64,000 nt of DNA from DASVUC01 sp038237225 (GCA_038237225.1 JBBRYX010000001.1:310001-374000), one strand, 5' to 3'. Shown: positions 25,164 to 34,001, counted from the stretch's first letter. Notes: generated from the letters alone by a model not told the origin. Translations and numbers: made by a program.

Positions 25164-25415
25164 TTACTTTTTCTCTTCGTTGTCGGGAGACTTCGGGGCG
25201 ACTTTGTTTAAGCCGGCGATGTCTTCGGGTTTGACCTGGGCGGCGGCCCGGTTTTCCCGGCGGATCGCATCGTAGACTTCTTTGCGATGGACGCTGATTT
25301 CTTTTGGGGCGGTGATACCGAGGCGGACTTTATCGCCTCGGATGTCAACGACGGTGACCTCGATGTCATCGCCGATCATAATGGTTTCGTCACGTTGACG
25401 AGAGAGCACTAACAT
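25164..25415 (-). CDS. csrA: Carbon storage regulator CsrA
   Basis: CsrA, 83 residues: MLVLSRQRDETIMIGDDIEVTV opens the canonical five-strand dimer, followed by GDKVRLGI and the RNA-binding APKEISVHRKEVY. The tail of about 20 residues is longer than in E. coli. CsrA binds GGA motifs in mRNA leaders and represses translation. Its own leader has AGGAAGGAG just before the ATG, two overlapping GGA sites, so autoregulation is likely. fliW lies upstream on the same strand with a 211-bp gap; FliW binds and inhibits CsrA in other bacteria. Confidence 0.95.
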   Translation of the reverse strand: MLVLSRQRDETIMIGDDIEVTVVDIRGDKVRLGITAPKEISVHRKEVYDAIRRENRAAAQVKPEDIAGLNKVAPKSPDNEEKK

Positions 25416-25626
25416 GGGGTCGGCTCCTTCCTGGGTAAGGGGCCCTGCGGACAAAAATTCCGGCCCGCTCCGCGTCACCGATCCGTCGGCGGCGCGTTCC
25501 CGTCGCGTCCATGCAACTGGGAGTGGTGGGCCCGTGCAAACATTCTAGGCTCATGCGGGTTTCGGGGCATGAGCATTTCACGCAAGGGGCGGGCCTGACG
25601 GCCGTGAGTGCGTGAGATGGGGCAGT

Positions 25627-26076
25627 TTATGCTGCCTTTGCGAGGCGAGGCTCGGCCTGGAGTTTGGAGAGCGGTTGTCGGGCCGTCCACTTCTTTTCGG
25701 TCAGGACGACCTGGTGGCCTAAAAGGTTTTTCTCGTTGAGGACGATTGGGCCGAGGAGGTTACCGGTGATCCAGTCGCCGACTTTGTTGCAGATGACGAG
25801 GACGCGAACGGGGCCGCCGGCTTCGAGCTGGATCTGGGCCTGTGTCTCTTCTCGGATGGCGAAGGCATAATCCTTGAAGAAGAGGGTGGGATCGGTGACG
25901 AGGAAAGCGAGATCGGGGTCGTCTGCGCTTTGGAGCCAGTTGAAGAAGAGGTTGTCTTCGGAGGGGAGGCGTGCGAAGCGGTTGAGGTCGTGGAAGCCGA
26001 CGATTCCGCAGGGAAAGGTGGAGATTTGGTCGGGATTGACCTGAACGCTCCCGAAACGCGACGTCTGGATGTGCAT
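25627..26076 (-). CDS. fliW: Flagellar assembly factor FliW
   Basis: FliW of 149 residues. Signatures are the N-terminal MHIQTSRFGSVQV, the ISTFPCGIVGFHDLNRFA core, the DPDLAFLVTDP stretch and the terminal region that normally binds CsrA or flagellin. In bacteria that have it, FliW frees flagellin mRNA from CsrA until it is captured by flagellin. Its presence implies that this organism can make flagella even though no other flagellar gene is in the window. The start at 26076 is chosen by homology; a frame to 26148 is open upstream. Confidence 0.92.
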   Translation of the reverse strand: MHIQTSRFGSVQVNPDQISTFPCGIVGFHDLNRFARLPSEDNLFFNWLQSADDPDLAFLVTDPTLFFKDYAFAIREETQAQIQLEAGGPVRVLVICNKVGDWITGNLLGPIVLNEKNLLGHQVVLTEKKWTARQPLSKLQAEPRLAKAA

Positions 26077-26299
26077 AAGAACTCCGTTCGGTTTCCAAGG
26101 CGACGCGTTCTGCGCAAGATTGGCAGAGCAAGAGGTGCGCGTGACCAATTTTGGTATCGGTTATGGGGGGGGATGGAGTCCAATAAATTTGAGGGGGAAG
26201 GCAAGGGGCAAGAGGCAAGGGGCAAGAGGCAATCTGAGAAGGCTGATGCGTTTTTTGAAAGTGGGAAATTTTGGGAAGTTTTGGGAAGTCGATCGGGGA

Positions 26300-26326
26300 C
26301 CCAGGGCTGAAGCCCTGGGCTTGGCC
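26300..26326. repeat. GGGCTGAAGCC-type palindrome (copy 3)
   Basis: CCCAGGGCTGAAGCCCTGGGCTTGGCC; compare 2985-3008 and 23534-23560. Confidence 0.75.
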
Positions 26327-26355
26327 TGCACCTCGGCGCGCGGGCGGGTCGCGGA

Positions 26356-26382
26356 ATTCTAGGGGCGGTTGTGGGTTGTCAA
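26356..26382 (-). promoter_or_regulatory. Possible promoter for fliW-csrA
   Basis: On the minus strand a perfect TTGACA (26382-26377) is followed after 15 bp by TAGAAT (26361-26356). The spacing is short. It would give a leader of about 270 bases that includes the tandem repeats. Confidence 0.35.
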
Positions 26383-26667
26383 AGAGCGCATCTTGGAGAT
26401 GCATAGTATTATGACGACAGTGGAGGTTAGCGAACGGAGGGGTGACATTCAAGAAAAATGTTTGGATAATGTTCTGGTTTACAAGCGTACGTGTTCAATG
26501 GTTCAGTGGATAGTCGCTCATCCGGGTTACTGCGGCCAGGAGGATGCACAGCTTGCTGGGCCTCCCGTGTTTTTAGTTGGTAATCGAAGGCGTTGCGCCC
26601 CCCGCTGAACAGTTACTTACAAGCGATGGCTTGGTGAGCCACGGGGTGTGGCGCCCTCCCGTCGGAT

Positions 26668-28632
26668 TTAAGGCGAGCGTTTGCGTGTGCCAACGAGGAC
26701 CAGCATGCAGCCGACAATTGGTGCCCCGAAGGACGGTTCAGGTATCGTGGTCAAAAGATAAACGCTGTGACCCACCGGGATCGTGTCGTATTCGCTCTCG
26801 CCGACCATGGTCCCTCTACCCACAATGTTTACCGGCGAGCCTCCTTCGCCGATTGCTTGCGGAGTGAATAGAGGCGAACTGTATGCGGTAGCGAGGAACT
26901 GCCACTGCTGAGCGGATAAATCGCCATTCACCAAGGTTCCAAGTTCGTGAAAGCCGGCCTGAAGACTCCACCAGAAGGCATAGGTGCCCTGAATCGATCC
27001 GCCGGTGTACTTCCAGTAGTTCCCCAGCACGACTCCGTTTTCGGTCAAGATAACTGGATTGGTTTGCGCCTGAGAGCCGGGACCTGGAAAACTAAAATTG
27101 AGTGTGGTGGTAACACCGGTATCGTCGTCGAAGAACCATCCTGAAGTGACGTCTCCGCTTTTGCTGCGCCCAATCACCTGCCCAGCACTGTTAATCCGGT
27201 TGATGACCGATCCGGTCGGCGCGATTTGGCGTGTGGACGAGCCATCAAACAACCACGGGTCGTTTTCGACGGGGGCGCCCGTGGCGGTGAAACGTTGGGA
27301 GTAACCTACCACCTCTCCGGCCGGGTTCATCTGAAAAACAGAGCTGTTGCGATTCGTTGCGTTCGCGTTGCCGGCCTCATAAGTTGCCCCTGTCAATCCA
27401 ATGTTTTGCGTGATTGTTCCGTCCCAAAGCCAAGCATCTTGACCGAGGTCGAGATTGGTGGGGCTGCGACGTGCAGTGAAGCCGGCAACTTTCCCGGTCG
27501 CGTTCAGTTGCTGAGCGGTGCCGAAACGGTACATGCCGCCTGGAACAGTACTTTCATAACCCGGACCGGTTAATCCGATGAAATTCGTGGACGCGCCGCT
27601 ATAGATCCATGGGTCCTGCCCAAGTTGAGGGGCATCCGGATCCGGCTGGCCGCTGAAGCTGGCGGTTGGGAGGCGCTGGGTGTAACCCATGACTTGTCCA
27701 GCGGCATTGATTTGCTGAGCCGCAGCGACGCGATAGGTCCCCCCCCCGCTGCCGGTCAAGGTGTTATCATACCCAGTTCCAGTGAATCCGATCAATTGCG
27801 TCGAAAGGGTGGAGGGGTTGTATAGCCACGCGTCCTGACCCAGTACGGTGCCGGAGGAGTTGTAGCGGGACGTGACGCCAATCGCTTGGCCAGATCCATT
27901 CAGTTGTAGTGGCGTGCCACGGCGTTCGATGCCGCTTGAACGGGGAATCTCATATCCGATTCCAGTCAGTCCGATCTGCAGTGTTGACGATCCGTTATAG
28001 AGCCATGCGTCAGAACCGTAACGTTGACCGGTTGGGCCATAGCGGGCGGCGCCACCGAGAACATCGCCAATTTGATTGAGTTGCAGCGGATTGCTCCCGC
28101 GGAGTGTGCCGCCACCGGCACCGGTATAGGTATACTCGTAGCCGTTCCCCGTCAGACTGATTACCTGGGGAATTCCGCCACTGTATAACCAGGCGTCGCT
28201 TCCGAGGGAAGTGCCCTGACTATTGTAGCGATCGCTTTGGCCCGCGACCTGCCCCGCGTCATTCAGTTGATTGGCGACGTTCACGCGGTAGATCTGGGTG
28301 GATCCGCGTTCGTAACCAGCGCCTACAAGTCCGATGATCTGCGAAGTGTTCCCGCTGTAGAGCCATAGATCGGCGCCCAGTGGACTGCCTGATGAATCGA
28401 ATCGGCCGCTCGTACCAAGGACTTGTCCAATCGAATTGATTGCTTTGGCGTTAACCTCTCGGCGGATCCCGTCGCGCTGAAAGTATTCATACCCGGCGCC
28501 ATATAGGCCAACGGTGCGCAGCTGATAACCGCCCGCGGGCGGCGTTTGCGCCCGCGCCGGCGCGAACCACCCCGACGCAACGCATGCTAAGGCCGAACTG
28601 ACAACAACCTTGCTACAGCCGCGCAACGGCAT
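26668..28632 (-). CDS. PEP-CTERM protein with HAF-like repeats
   Basis: A 654-residue exported protein with a signal peptide (ending PARAQ) and a C-terminal PEP-CTERM sorting signal: IPEPSFGAP, a hydrophobic helix, then TRKRSP. In between are seven full repeats and one partial repeat of about 58-70 residues with the pattern GLTGxGYE ... QLNxxGQVxGxSxRY ... LGxDAWLYxG. The 'INxxGQVxG' core is that of HAF-type extracellular repeats. Repeat 5 has an extra 11-residue insert (around SGQPDPDAPQ). It is probably surface-exposed or secreted and processed by an exosortase. GGGAG lies 8 bp before the ATG. Confidence 0.85.
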   Translation of the reverse strand: MPLRGCSKVVVSSALACVASGWFAPARAQTPPAGGYQLRTVGLYGAGYEYFQRDGIRREVNAKAINSIGQVLGTSGRFDSSGSPLGADLWLYSGNTSQIIGLVGAGYERGSTQIYRVNVANQLNDAGQVAGQSDRYNSQGTSLGSDAWLYSGGIPQVISLTGNGYEYTYTGAGGGTLRGSNPLQLNQIGDVLGGAARYGPTGQRYGSDAWLYNGSSTLQIGLTGIGYEIPRSSGIERRGTPLQLNGSGQAIGVTSRYNSSGTVLGQDAWLYNPSTLSTQLIGFTGTGYDNTLTGSGGGTYRVAAAQQINAAGQVMGYTQRLPTASFSGQPDPDAPQLGQDPWIYSGASTNFIGLTGPGYESTVPGGMYRFGTAQQLNATGKVAGFTARRSPTNLDLGQDAWLWDGTITQNIGLTGATYEAGNANATNRNSSVFQMNPAGEVVGYSQRFTATGAPVENDPWLFDGSSTRQIAPTGSVINRINSAGQVIGRSKSGDVTSGWFFDDDTGVTTTLNFSFPGPGSQAQTNPVILTENGVVLGNYWKYTGGSIQGTYAFWWSLQAGFHELGTLVNGDLSAQQWQFLATAYSSPLFTPQAIGEGGSPVNIVGRGTMVGESEYDTIPVGHSVYLLTTIPEPSFGAPIVGCMLVLVGTRKRSP

Positions 28633-29177
28633 GGAATTCTCCCTGAGGCAACAAACAAGAAGTCGGATGCGGCCCGCTAGTGATGAAACCTACATCAAGA
28701 AGCATGCATATTCACTGCCGGAAAGTCGAATTCAATCGTATGGATTTGAGAAGGTTATTCTGATGGACTCGATTCTGCAACATATTTGTGGCCCTGAGTT
28801 CGGCCGAGCGATCGCGATCTGGGGCCGCGGGCGGCTCTGCCAACTCCAGCGGGCGCAGCCACTTTGGCGAGAATCCACATGGGCTGCGGATGGCGGCGAT
28901 GCCGGGACAGAGTCCGCGTCGCAATGGCACGCACGCGCTTCAGCAAATGCTCCTGCGCTTTCATAAACGCTTCGGCGTGTGGTCTCGACCTCGTGCATCA
29001 TCTGAAAAGAGACCATCTTCCTTATCGTTGGATTGTTCGCCGTTTGCGCCGGAGGGGGTTGGGATGAGGGACGTGGGGAGATCGTTTCCGGTTGTGGGGG
29101 ACGTTTGGGGATGGGGGGCGAGGGGAGACGAAGCGAGAACAAGTGCGCGAGGGCATTTTCGCCCGAAAATCCTTCTG
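28633..29177. other. Intergenic region, no gene supported
   Basis: About 545 bp with only short Arg- and Ser-rich frames on both strands, none with a family signature. The last 120 bp are strongly purine-rich on the + strand (runs such as GGGGATGGGGGGCGAGGGGAG). It may contain decayed coding sequence, but I cannot name it. Confidence 0.6.
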
Positions 29178-29269
29178 ATACGGATTCTGTTTAAATTCTC
29201 TTGCCTGATTCCCCTTCGAAATCCGCGCCCCGCAAGCGGGGCCGCTAACCAAAGGCGCGGGAATTAAGT
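29178..29269. mobile_element. MITE-like element, family B (copy 1)
   Basis: ATACGGATTCTGTTTAAATT, then a centre with CGCCCCGCAAGCGGGGCCGC, ending GCGCGGGAATTAAGT. The two ends are imperfect inverted repeats and the centre is a strong stem. Four other copies lie at 31218, 46051, 48012 and 53054. Confidence 0.8.
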
Positions 29270-29349
29270 GAAATTGAGACCGCGCCGGTTCAACTCCACA
29301 CCCATTGACAATTCGCGCTCGTCATGCAACACTCCATCCGGATTAACGG

Positions 29350-29535
29350 ATGGAATATGAGCTTGCCCGGAGGGCCGGGGTTTTGTTTCCTGGCGGTGGG
29401 ATACTGGCTCCGAGGTGGGTAACTTCACTGGTGAGCGCGCTGACGTTCCGCCGGTTCGAAGAGCAAGTCGATGAAACCGTGGTGAAAAAGCTGGATGATG
29501 TTGGCCACGAGATGTCGAAAACAGTAAACCTGTAA
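29350..29535 (+). CDS. Possible small ORF upstream of ahcY
   Basis: A 61-codon frame (start MEYELARRAGVLF) whose second half, FEEQVDETVVKKLDDVGHEM, has the composition of a real amphipathic helix. There is no Shine-Dalgarno and no recognised family. It may be the remnant 3' end of a lost gene. The hairpin CCATCCG-GATTAA-CGGATGG lies just before the start. Confidence 0.25.
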   Translation: MEYELARRAGVLFPGGGILAPRWVTSLVSALTFRRFEEQVDETVVKKLDDVGHEMSKTVNL

Positions 29536-29608
29536 GAAGTAAGAGTGACGAGTAAGTAATTCTTAGCAACTGACAACGGACTCCTGACAACGGACAAAGG
29601 ACAAACCC

Positions 29609-31108
29609 ATGACCCAGACGCTCACCCCCCCCGCCACCAAATCCGCCTCCGGCAAGCTCGAATTTAAGGTTCGGGAGATGGAGAACCTTGGGAAGTTTCG
29701 TGAGGCGGCGGAATGGGGTCGCAAGGAGATCATGCTGGCGGAGCAGGAGATGCCGGGGCTGATGGCGGTGCGGGCGGAGTATGCGAAGCAGCAGCCGCTG
29801 AAGGGATTGAAGATCGTTGGGTCTTTGCACATGACGATTCAGACGGCGGTGCTGATCGAGACGCTGACGGCGCTGGGGGCGGATGTGCGGTGGTGTTCGT
29901 GCAATATTTTCAGCACGCAGGATCACGCGGCGGCGGCGATTGCGGTTGGGTCGAAGGGGACGGTTGAGAAGCCTGCGGGTGTGCCGGTGTTTGCGTGGAA
30001 GGGCGAGACGCTGGACGAGTATTGGTGGTGCACGGAGCGGGCGCTGGATTTTGGGAATGGGACGGGGCCGGACCAGATCGTGGATGATGGCGGGGATGTG
30101 ACGCTGCTGATTCATAAGGGGACGGAGTTTGAGTCGGCGGGGAAGGTGCCGGATTTTAAGGAAGGGGAGCCTGAGGAGTGGGAAGTGATTCTGGGGCTGC
30201 TCAGGAAGACGCTGAAGGAGACGCCGAAGCGTTGGACGGAAGTCGGGAAGAAGGTTCAGGGGGTTTCGGAAGAGACGACGACGGGCGTGCATCGTCTGTA
30301 TGAGATGCAGAAGGCTGGGAAGCTGCTATTCCCGGCGATCAATGTGAATGATTCGGTGACGAAGAGCAAGTTCGACAATCTTTATGGTTGCCGGCACTCG
30401 CTGATCGACGGGATCTTCCGGGCGACGGACGTGATGCTGTCGGGGAAAGTTGCGGTGATCTGCGGGTATGGGGATGTCGGGAAAGGATGTGCGCAGTCGC
30501 TGAAGGGTCAGGGTTGTCGCGTGATCATTACGGAGATCGATCCAATCTGTGCGCTTCAGGCGGCGATGGAGGGATACCAGGTTCTGACGCTGGAAGACAC
30601 GCTGAGCTATGCGGACATCTTTATCACGACCACGGGCAATTATGGGATCATCAATGCGCAGCACATGGTGAAGATGAAGGACAAGGCGATCGTGGGGAAC
30701 ATTGGTCACTTCGACAATGAGATTGATATGGCGGGGCTGAAGAAGCTGCCGGGGATTAAGAAGACGAATATTAAGCCGCAGTATGACATGTGGACGTTTG
30801 CGGATGGACACAGCGTGATGATCCTGGCGGAGGGGAGGTTGTTGAATCTGGGGTGCGCGACGGGGCATCCATCGTTTGTGATGTCGAACTCGTTCACGAA
30901 TCAGACGATCGCGCAGATTGAGCTGGCGACGAACAATAAGAAGTATGAGAAGAAGGTTTATGTACTACCGAAGCATCTGGATGAGAAGGTGGCACGGCTG
31001 CACCTGGATAAGCTTGGGGCGAAGCTGACGAAGCTGAGCAAGGAGCAGGCGGAATATATTGGGGTTCCGGTGGAGGGGCCGTATAAGCCGGAGCATTATC
31101 GGTATTGA
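29609..31108 (+). CDS. ahcY: Adenosylhomocysteinase
   Basis: SAH hydrolase, 499 residues, which splits S-adenosylhomocysteine to adenosine and homocysteine and so relieves inhibition of methyltransferases. Conserved blocks include GSLHMTIQTAVLIETL, CNIFSTQDHAAAAI, the NAD motif ICGYGDVGKGCAQ, GNIGHFDNEID and the invariant C-terminal PEHYRY. It has the roughly 40-residue insert of the bacterial long form. Codons are markedly G-rich at third positions. It ends at a compound of two repeat elements (31130-31310). No SAH riboswitch could be recognised in the leader. Confidence 0.97.
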   Translation: MTQTLTPPATKSASGKLEFKVREMENLGKFREAAEWGRKEIMLAEQEMPGLMAVRAEYAKQQPLKGLKIVGSLHMTIQTAVLIETLTALGADVRWCSCNIFSTQDHAAAAIAVGSKGTVEKPAGVPVFAWKGETLDEYWWCTERALDFGNGTGPDQIVDDGGDVTLLIHKGTEFESAGKVPDFKEGEPEEWEVILGLLRKTLKETPKRWTEVGKKVQGVSEETTTGVHRLYEMQKAGKLLFPAINVNDSVTKSKFDNLYGCRHSLIDGIFRATDVMLSGKVAVICGYGDVGKGCAQSLKGQGCRVIITEIDPICALQAAMEGYQVLTLEDTLSYADIFITTTGNYGIINAQHMVKMKDKAIVGNIGHFDNEIDMAGLKKLPGIKKTNIKPQYDMWTFADGHSVMILAEGRLLNLGCATGHPSFVMSNSFTNQTIAQIELATNNKKYEKKVYVLPKHLDEKVARLHLDKLGAKLTKLSKEQAEYIGVPVEGPYKPEHYRY

Positions 31109-31129
31109 AAGGGATGGCGATCTAATAGA

Positions 31130-31214
31130 GACCTCTGAATAGCTCAAAGACATGGTCGCTGAAGCGACCACGCCGCTCAGAATCCGCGGGGTTGAGGATG
31201 GTTATTCAGAGGTC
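31130..31214. mobile_element. 85-bp element with 12-bp terminal inverted repeats
   Basis: GACCTCTGAATA at 31130-31141 and its exact complement TATTCAGAGGTC at 31203-31214 bound the element. Inside lies the 32-bp sequence (31144-31175) also found inverted at 10732-10763. This is the structure of a small non-autonomous transposable element. It is followed three bases later by a family B MITE. Confidence 0.75.
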
Positions 31215-31217
31215 CCA

Positions 31218-31310
31218 ATACGGATTCTGTTTAATTCTCGCGGCTGATTCTTCAATTCGAAATCCGCGCCCCGCAAGCGGGGCCGCTAACCCAAGGCGCG
31301 GGAATTAAGT
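31218..31310. mobile_element. MITE-like element, family B (copy 2)
   Basis: ATACGGATTCTGTTTAATTC ... GCCCCGCAAGCGGGGC ... GCGGGAATTAAGT. Its last base is also the first base of the stop codon of the Uma2 gene (minus strand), so the insertion abuts or created that stop. Confidence 0.8.
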
Positions 31311-31936
31311 TACGCGTTCCCAGCTGCGAGCAGTTCATCGGCGCGGATGGTGAATCCTGGGAGGAGCTTGGAATACAAGATTGCGCCAGCGGCGCCTTCT
31401 GAATGCGTCATGTATTCTGTTCCGTCGAGGGTGAGCACGAGCACGCGGCGCTCCTGAGGATCGACGATCCAATACTCCGGAATCCCGGCTTGCGCGTATT
31501 CGGTTCGCTTATCCACCAGATCGCGTCTGCGGCTTTCCGGGTCGTTGCTGACCACTTCGATTACGAGATCGGCGCCATTCCAGCAGTCCTCCTCCATGCG
31601 AAAGGCATTTTGCTTGAGCACGACCACCAGATCGGGCTCTCGAATCATTCCGGGTCGCAGTCGAACGCGAAGGGGAGCGAAGAGGATTTCTCCGCGAGAT
31701 CCCGTCGAGAGATAGGCGAAGAATATCTGGTACAGGAACGCGACGATTCGCTGGTGGGCCGGGGTCGGCATCGTCAGAACCTCCACTTGCCCGTCCGTGA
31801 ATTCGACCATCCGGTTCGTGTCGTGAGTAAGCCAAAGATATTCTGCTTCGCTCCAGAACCCCTGATTGGGGAAAAGGGTTGCGATTTTCCAGGCGGGCTG
31901 TTCTGCAAGCGGGGTTGAGGTCGCGATTGAAGCCAT
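31310..31936 (-). CDS. Uma2-family putative endonuclease (DUF820)
   Basis: A 208-residue Uma2/DUF820 protein with the restriction-endonuclease-like core: RMVEFTDGQVEVL at the start, then MIREPDLVVVL and DLVIEVVSNDPESRRRDLVDKRTEYAQAGIPEYWIVDP, which supply the PD-(D/E)xK-type acidic residues and Lys. The family is very common in cyanobacteria and planctomycetes and has no proven role. The stop codon abuts a MITE, so the C-terminus may have been altered. It is a single gene with no partner. Confidence 0.88.
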   Translation of the reverse strand: MASIATSTPLAEQPAWKIATLFPNQGFWSEAEYLWLTHDTNRMVEFTDGQVEVLTMPTPAHQRIVAFLYQIFFAYLSTGSRGEILFAPLRVRLRPGMIREPDLVVVLKQNAFRMEEDCWNGADLVIEVVSNDPESRRRDLVDKRTEYAQAGIPEYWIVDPQERRVLVLTLDGTEYMTHSEGAAGAILYSKLLPGFTIRADELLAAGNA

Positions 31937-31993
31937 GCTGCACTCCTCGACGATTCAGTATAGCACGTCAGGCGCATTGCGGCTGGAGTCGGC

Positions 31994-32034
31994 GCGCTGC
32001 TCAAGGTTTGAACGAGACCAGTTTCAATAATTCA
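31994..32034. repeat. 41-bp direct repeat, left copy
   Basis: It covers the last codons of the gene at 32001 (the LLKLVSFKP tail) and is identical to 32815-32855. Confidence 0.85.
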
Positions 32035-32657
32035 CGTTCCGGGCCGGCACTGGTCTGACTTCGGACGAAGCCGATCCCCTTTCGATAGTATTTGACCTCG
32101 GCGGTCCCTGGTTCAAGAGGCGTCGTCTCTTCGGTCTTAAGAAGGTTCGTCAGCGTTCCCAGACCGGTTGTGGTTTTGGCGTGAAGCGCGAGGACCTTGG
32201 CGCGGTCCTGCGCGACGCCGGAGGAGAATTCCTGCTGGTAGACATCACCCGGCGTGGGGCGGGCCTCCATGACGATGCCGGCTCTGGCGCCGTTGACGCC
32301 GGCTTGCCAGGAACCCTGGGTGCTGACGACGTTTCCGTTCTCGATGTCTTTGGAGGCTTCGCCGAAGTACCAGACGTTGCCGGTGTTGTCCTGCGCGTAC
32401 CAATCGTGGGTTAGCTCGGAGAGGTTGCCGTCCTCGTAGACACGGTCGAGGACGACGGTGCAGATGACGCCTTTGATCTTCTTAGTGTAGTTCTGGACGA
32501 CGATGCGGTTTTTCTCGACTGCGCCGTCCTTGGTTCCCTTGTAGAGCCAGGTCATTCCGGGGGCGAGAGGGAAGTACGGGTTGTCGATCGTGTCGCTAAA
32601 GCCGGCGGCGTTGAAGAGACGACGAGCTTCGAGATGTTCGATGACGGCGCGGACCAT
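32001..32657 (-). CDS. Planctomycete surface protein with LEAR N-terminus
   Basis: A 218-residue protein beginning MVRAVIEHLEARRLFNAAGF. The (E/P)LEARRL motif is the N-terminal export or attachment signature of many planctomycete cell-surface proteins. The mature part is beta-rich with YFPLAPGMTWLYKG, a motif of a family annotated only as hypothetical. The C-terminal part (LKTEETTPLEPGTAEVKYY) is similar to that of the next gene upstream (LRTKETTPL), so the two are paralogues. It is flanked by a 41-bp direct repeat that includes its own last codons. Confidence 0.75.
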   Translation of the reverse strand: MVRAVIEHLEARRLFNAAGFSDTIDNPYFPLAPGMTWLYKGTKDGAVEKNRIVVQNYTKKIKGVICTVVLDRVYEDGNLSELTHDWYAQDNTGNVWYFGEASKDIENGNVVSTQGSWQAGVNGARAGIVMEARPTPGDVYQQEFSSGVAQDRAKVLALHAKTTTGLGTLTNLLKTEETTPLEPGTAEVKYYRKGIGFVRSQTSAGPERELLKLVSFKP

Positions 32658-32814
32658 GGGATCTTCTCCTTTCGATCAGCCGGGCGGAAGCCGGGACGTC
32701 GGCAAACGGTTTTGTCGGTCCGGTTCAATCGCCCGCTGCGGATTTTCATATCGTGCCGAGAGAAGCAATTCTAACGAGGGCAAGATGAATCCACGGTGAA
32801 CGCAAAAGGCGGAA

Positions 32815-32855
32815 GCGCTGCTCAAGGTTTGAACGAGACCAGTTTCAATAATTCA
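32815..32855. repeat. 41-bp direct repeat, right copy
   Basis: Identical to 31994-32034. On the minus strand it encodes LLKLVSFKP and a stop, preceded by an open stretch (APAQLLTASNRGDLHALTED) in the +1 frame relative to the end of the 32934 gene. Confidence 0.85.
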
Positions 32856-32933
32856 TCTTCCGTGAGCGCATGAAGATCTCCTCTATTCGAAGCGGTTAGA
32901 AGTTGTGCAGGTGCGACGGTGGCGATTTTTATG

Positions 32934-34001
32934 CTATTGGTGGAGGCGTTCTGCAATCCTGGTCAGATCTTTGTGCGCCTCTTCGAAGGCTGCGGCATTG
33001 GTGTCGTCGATGGCATTAGGCTGGAGCTGCTCGATCAGTTCCAGTCGATTCAGGACGATGGGAAGCTCCTCCGGGGTGACGTTCTTTGGGTCGGCGAAGC
33101 CAGTTTCGTTGAGGTCCTCGATCAAGTCCGAGCGTTGATGGGGGGAGAGGGCGGGATCGTTGATCGCCTCGACCCACAGTGACTCTGCGTAGGGGTCGGC
33201 GCCGACGGAATTGAGGGCATCGCGCGCGAGGTCGTGGGGGACGATGGGGGTTTGGCCGTTGCCTTGATCGAGCTTGGGATTTTTGGGTTGGTTCTTTGGA
33301 GGAGGGAGAATATTTTTGCCGTGCTTCAGGAGCTTGAGTTGGCCGTCGGCGATGAGGCCGATGTTGGGGGCGTAGATTTTGAAGCGGACATCGGATGTTA
33401 AAGGCGTCGTCTCTTTTGTTCGGAGGCATTTTTGGAATCGTCCGGCGGGTACGGTCACTTCCTCTGCGGTGCTGATGGTTTCGACGCGGTGCATGGAGAC
33501 ATTAGGCGCCAGTTCTTGATAGATTTTTTGACCGGGTTGTGGCTTGGGCGGCATGAGAAGGCCGAAGTGGGCGCCGTCCTTTCCTGTGAGCCACGCGCCG
33601 ACGTGGGAGGTGACTTTGCCGCCGGTGATTTGGTCGACGTCTTTGCCGAAGCAGTAGACGTCGCCTTTGGTCTTGTCGATGGCGAGATAGAGCCGGGTGA
33701 TCCGGGTGATTTTACCGGCGAGGGATTCGCGTTTTTCGACGATGCGGGTTTCGACGTTGTCGATCTTTTTCGTTTCGGTGGTTACGGAAATGGTGAGGCG
33801 GGCCGGTTTAAGTTTGTCCGCGCTTTCGAGAATCGATTGTTCGCCGGGCTCGAGGATGAGGTAGTCGTTTCGGCCGGTGGTTGTGAGGTCGGCGACGCGG
33901 ACGTCGAAGGTATCCTGGAAGCCGTCGCGATCGAGAGCCAAGGCGAGGGAACCCGATAGTAGAGTTGGGAGAGCGAGCAGAAAACGCCATTGAGAAGTCA
34001 T
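32934..34001 (-). CDS. Exported protein, paralogue of the LEAR protein
   Basis: A 355-residue protein from the ATG at 34001 (GGAGG five bases upstream) with a signal peptide ending LALALDRDG. The middle part is related to the neighbouring LEAR protein: YCFGKDVDQITGGKVTSHVGAWLTGKDGA corresponds to WYFGEASKDIENGNVVSTQG in the neighbour, and LRTKETTPL to LKTEETTPL. The C-terminal 130 residues are a separate helical region. It ends in HQ at 32934, and the DNA after the stop continues open in another frame to a copy of the neighbour's C-terminus, which suggests that a rearrangement has occurred here. Confidence 0.75.
   Translation of the reverse strand: MTSQWRFLLALPTLLSGSLALALDRDGFQDTFDVRVADLTTTGRNDYLILEPGEQSILESADKLKPARLTISVTTETKKIDNVETRIVEKRESLAGKITRITRLYLAIDKTKGDVYCFGKDVDQITGGKVTSHVGAWLTGKDGAHFGLLMPPKPQPGQKIYQELAPNVSMHRVETISTAEEVTVPAGRFQKCLRTKETTPLTSDVRFKIYAPNIGLIADGQLKLLKHGKNILPPPKNQPKNPKLDQGNGQTPIVPHDLARDALNSVGADPYAESLWVEAINDPALSPHQRSDLIEDLNETGFADPKNVTPEELPIVLNRLELIEQLQPNAIDDTNAAAFEEAHKDLTRIAERLHQ

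Larger units (their letters stand above)
26077..26667. other. Intergenic region with short tandem repeats
   Basis: No gene is supported in this 590-bp gap. It holds a 14-bp tandem GGGGCAAGAGGCAA at 26205-26232, a 10-bp tandem TTTTGGGAAG at 26269-26288, and one GGGCTGAAGCC palindrome at 26300-26326. Confidence 0.7.

Noticed and set aside
28732..29142. A 136-codon minus-strand frame between the PEP-CTERM gene and ahcY
   Set aside because: Low-complexity Ser/Pro/Arg composition, no ribosome-binding site and no recognisable domain.
29270..29608. SAH or SAM riboswitch upstream of ahcY
   Set aside because: I could not find the conserved cores of the SAH or SAM aptamers; only a CCATCCG hairpin is present.
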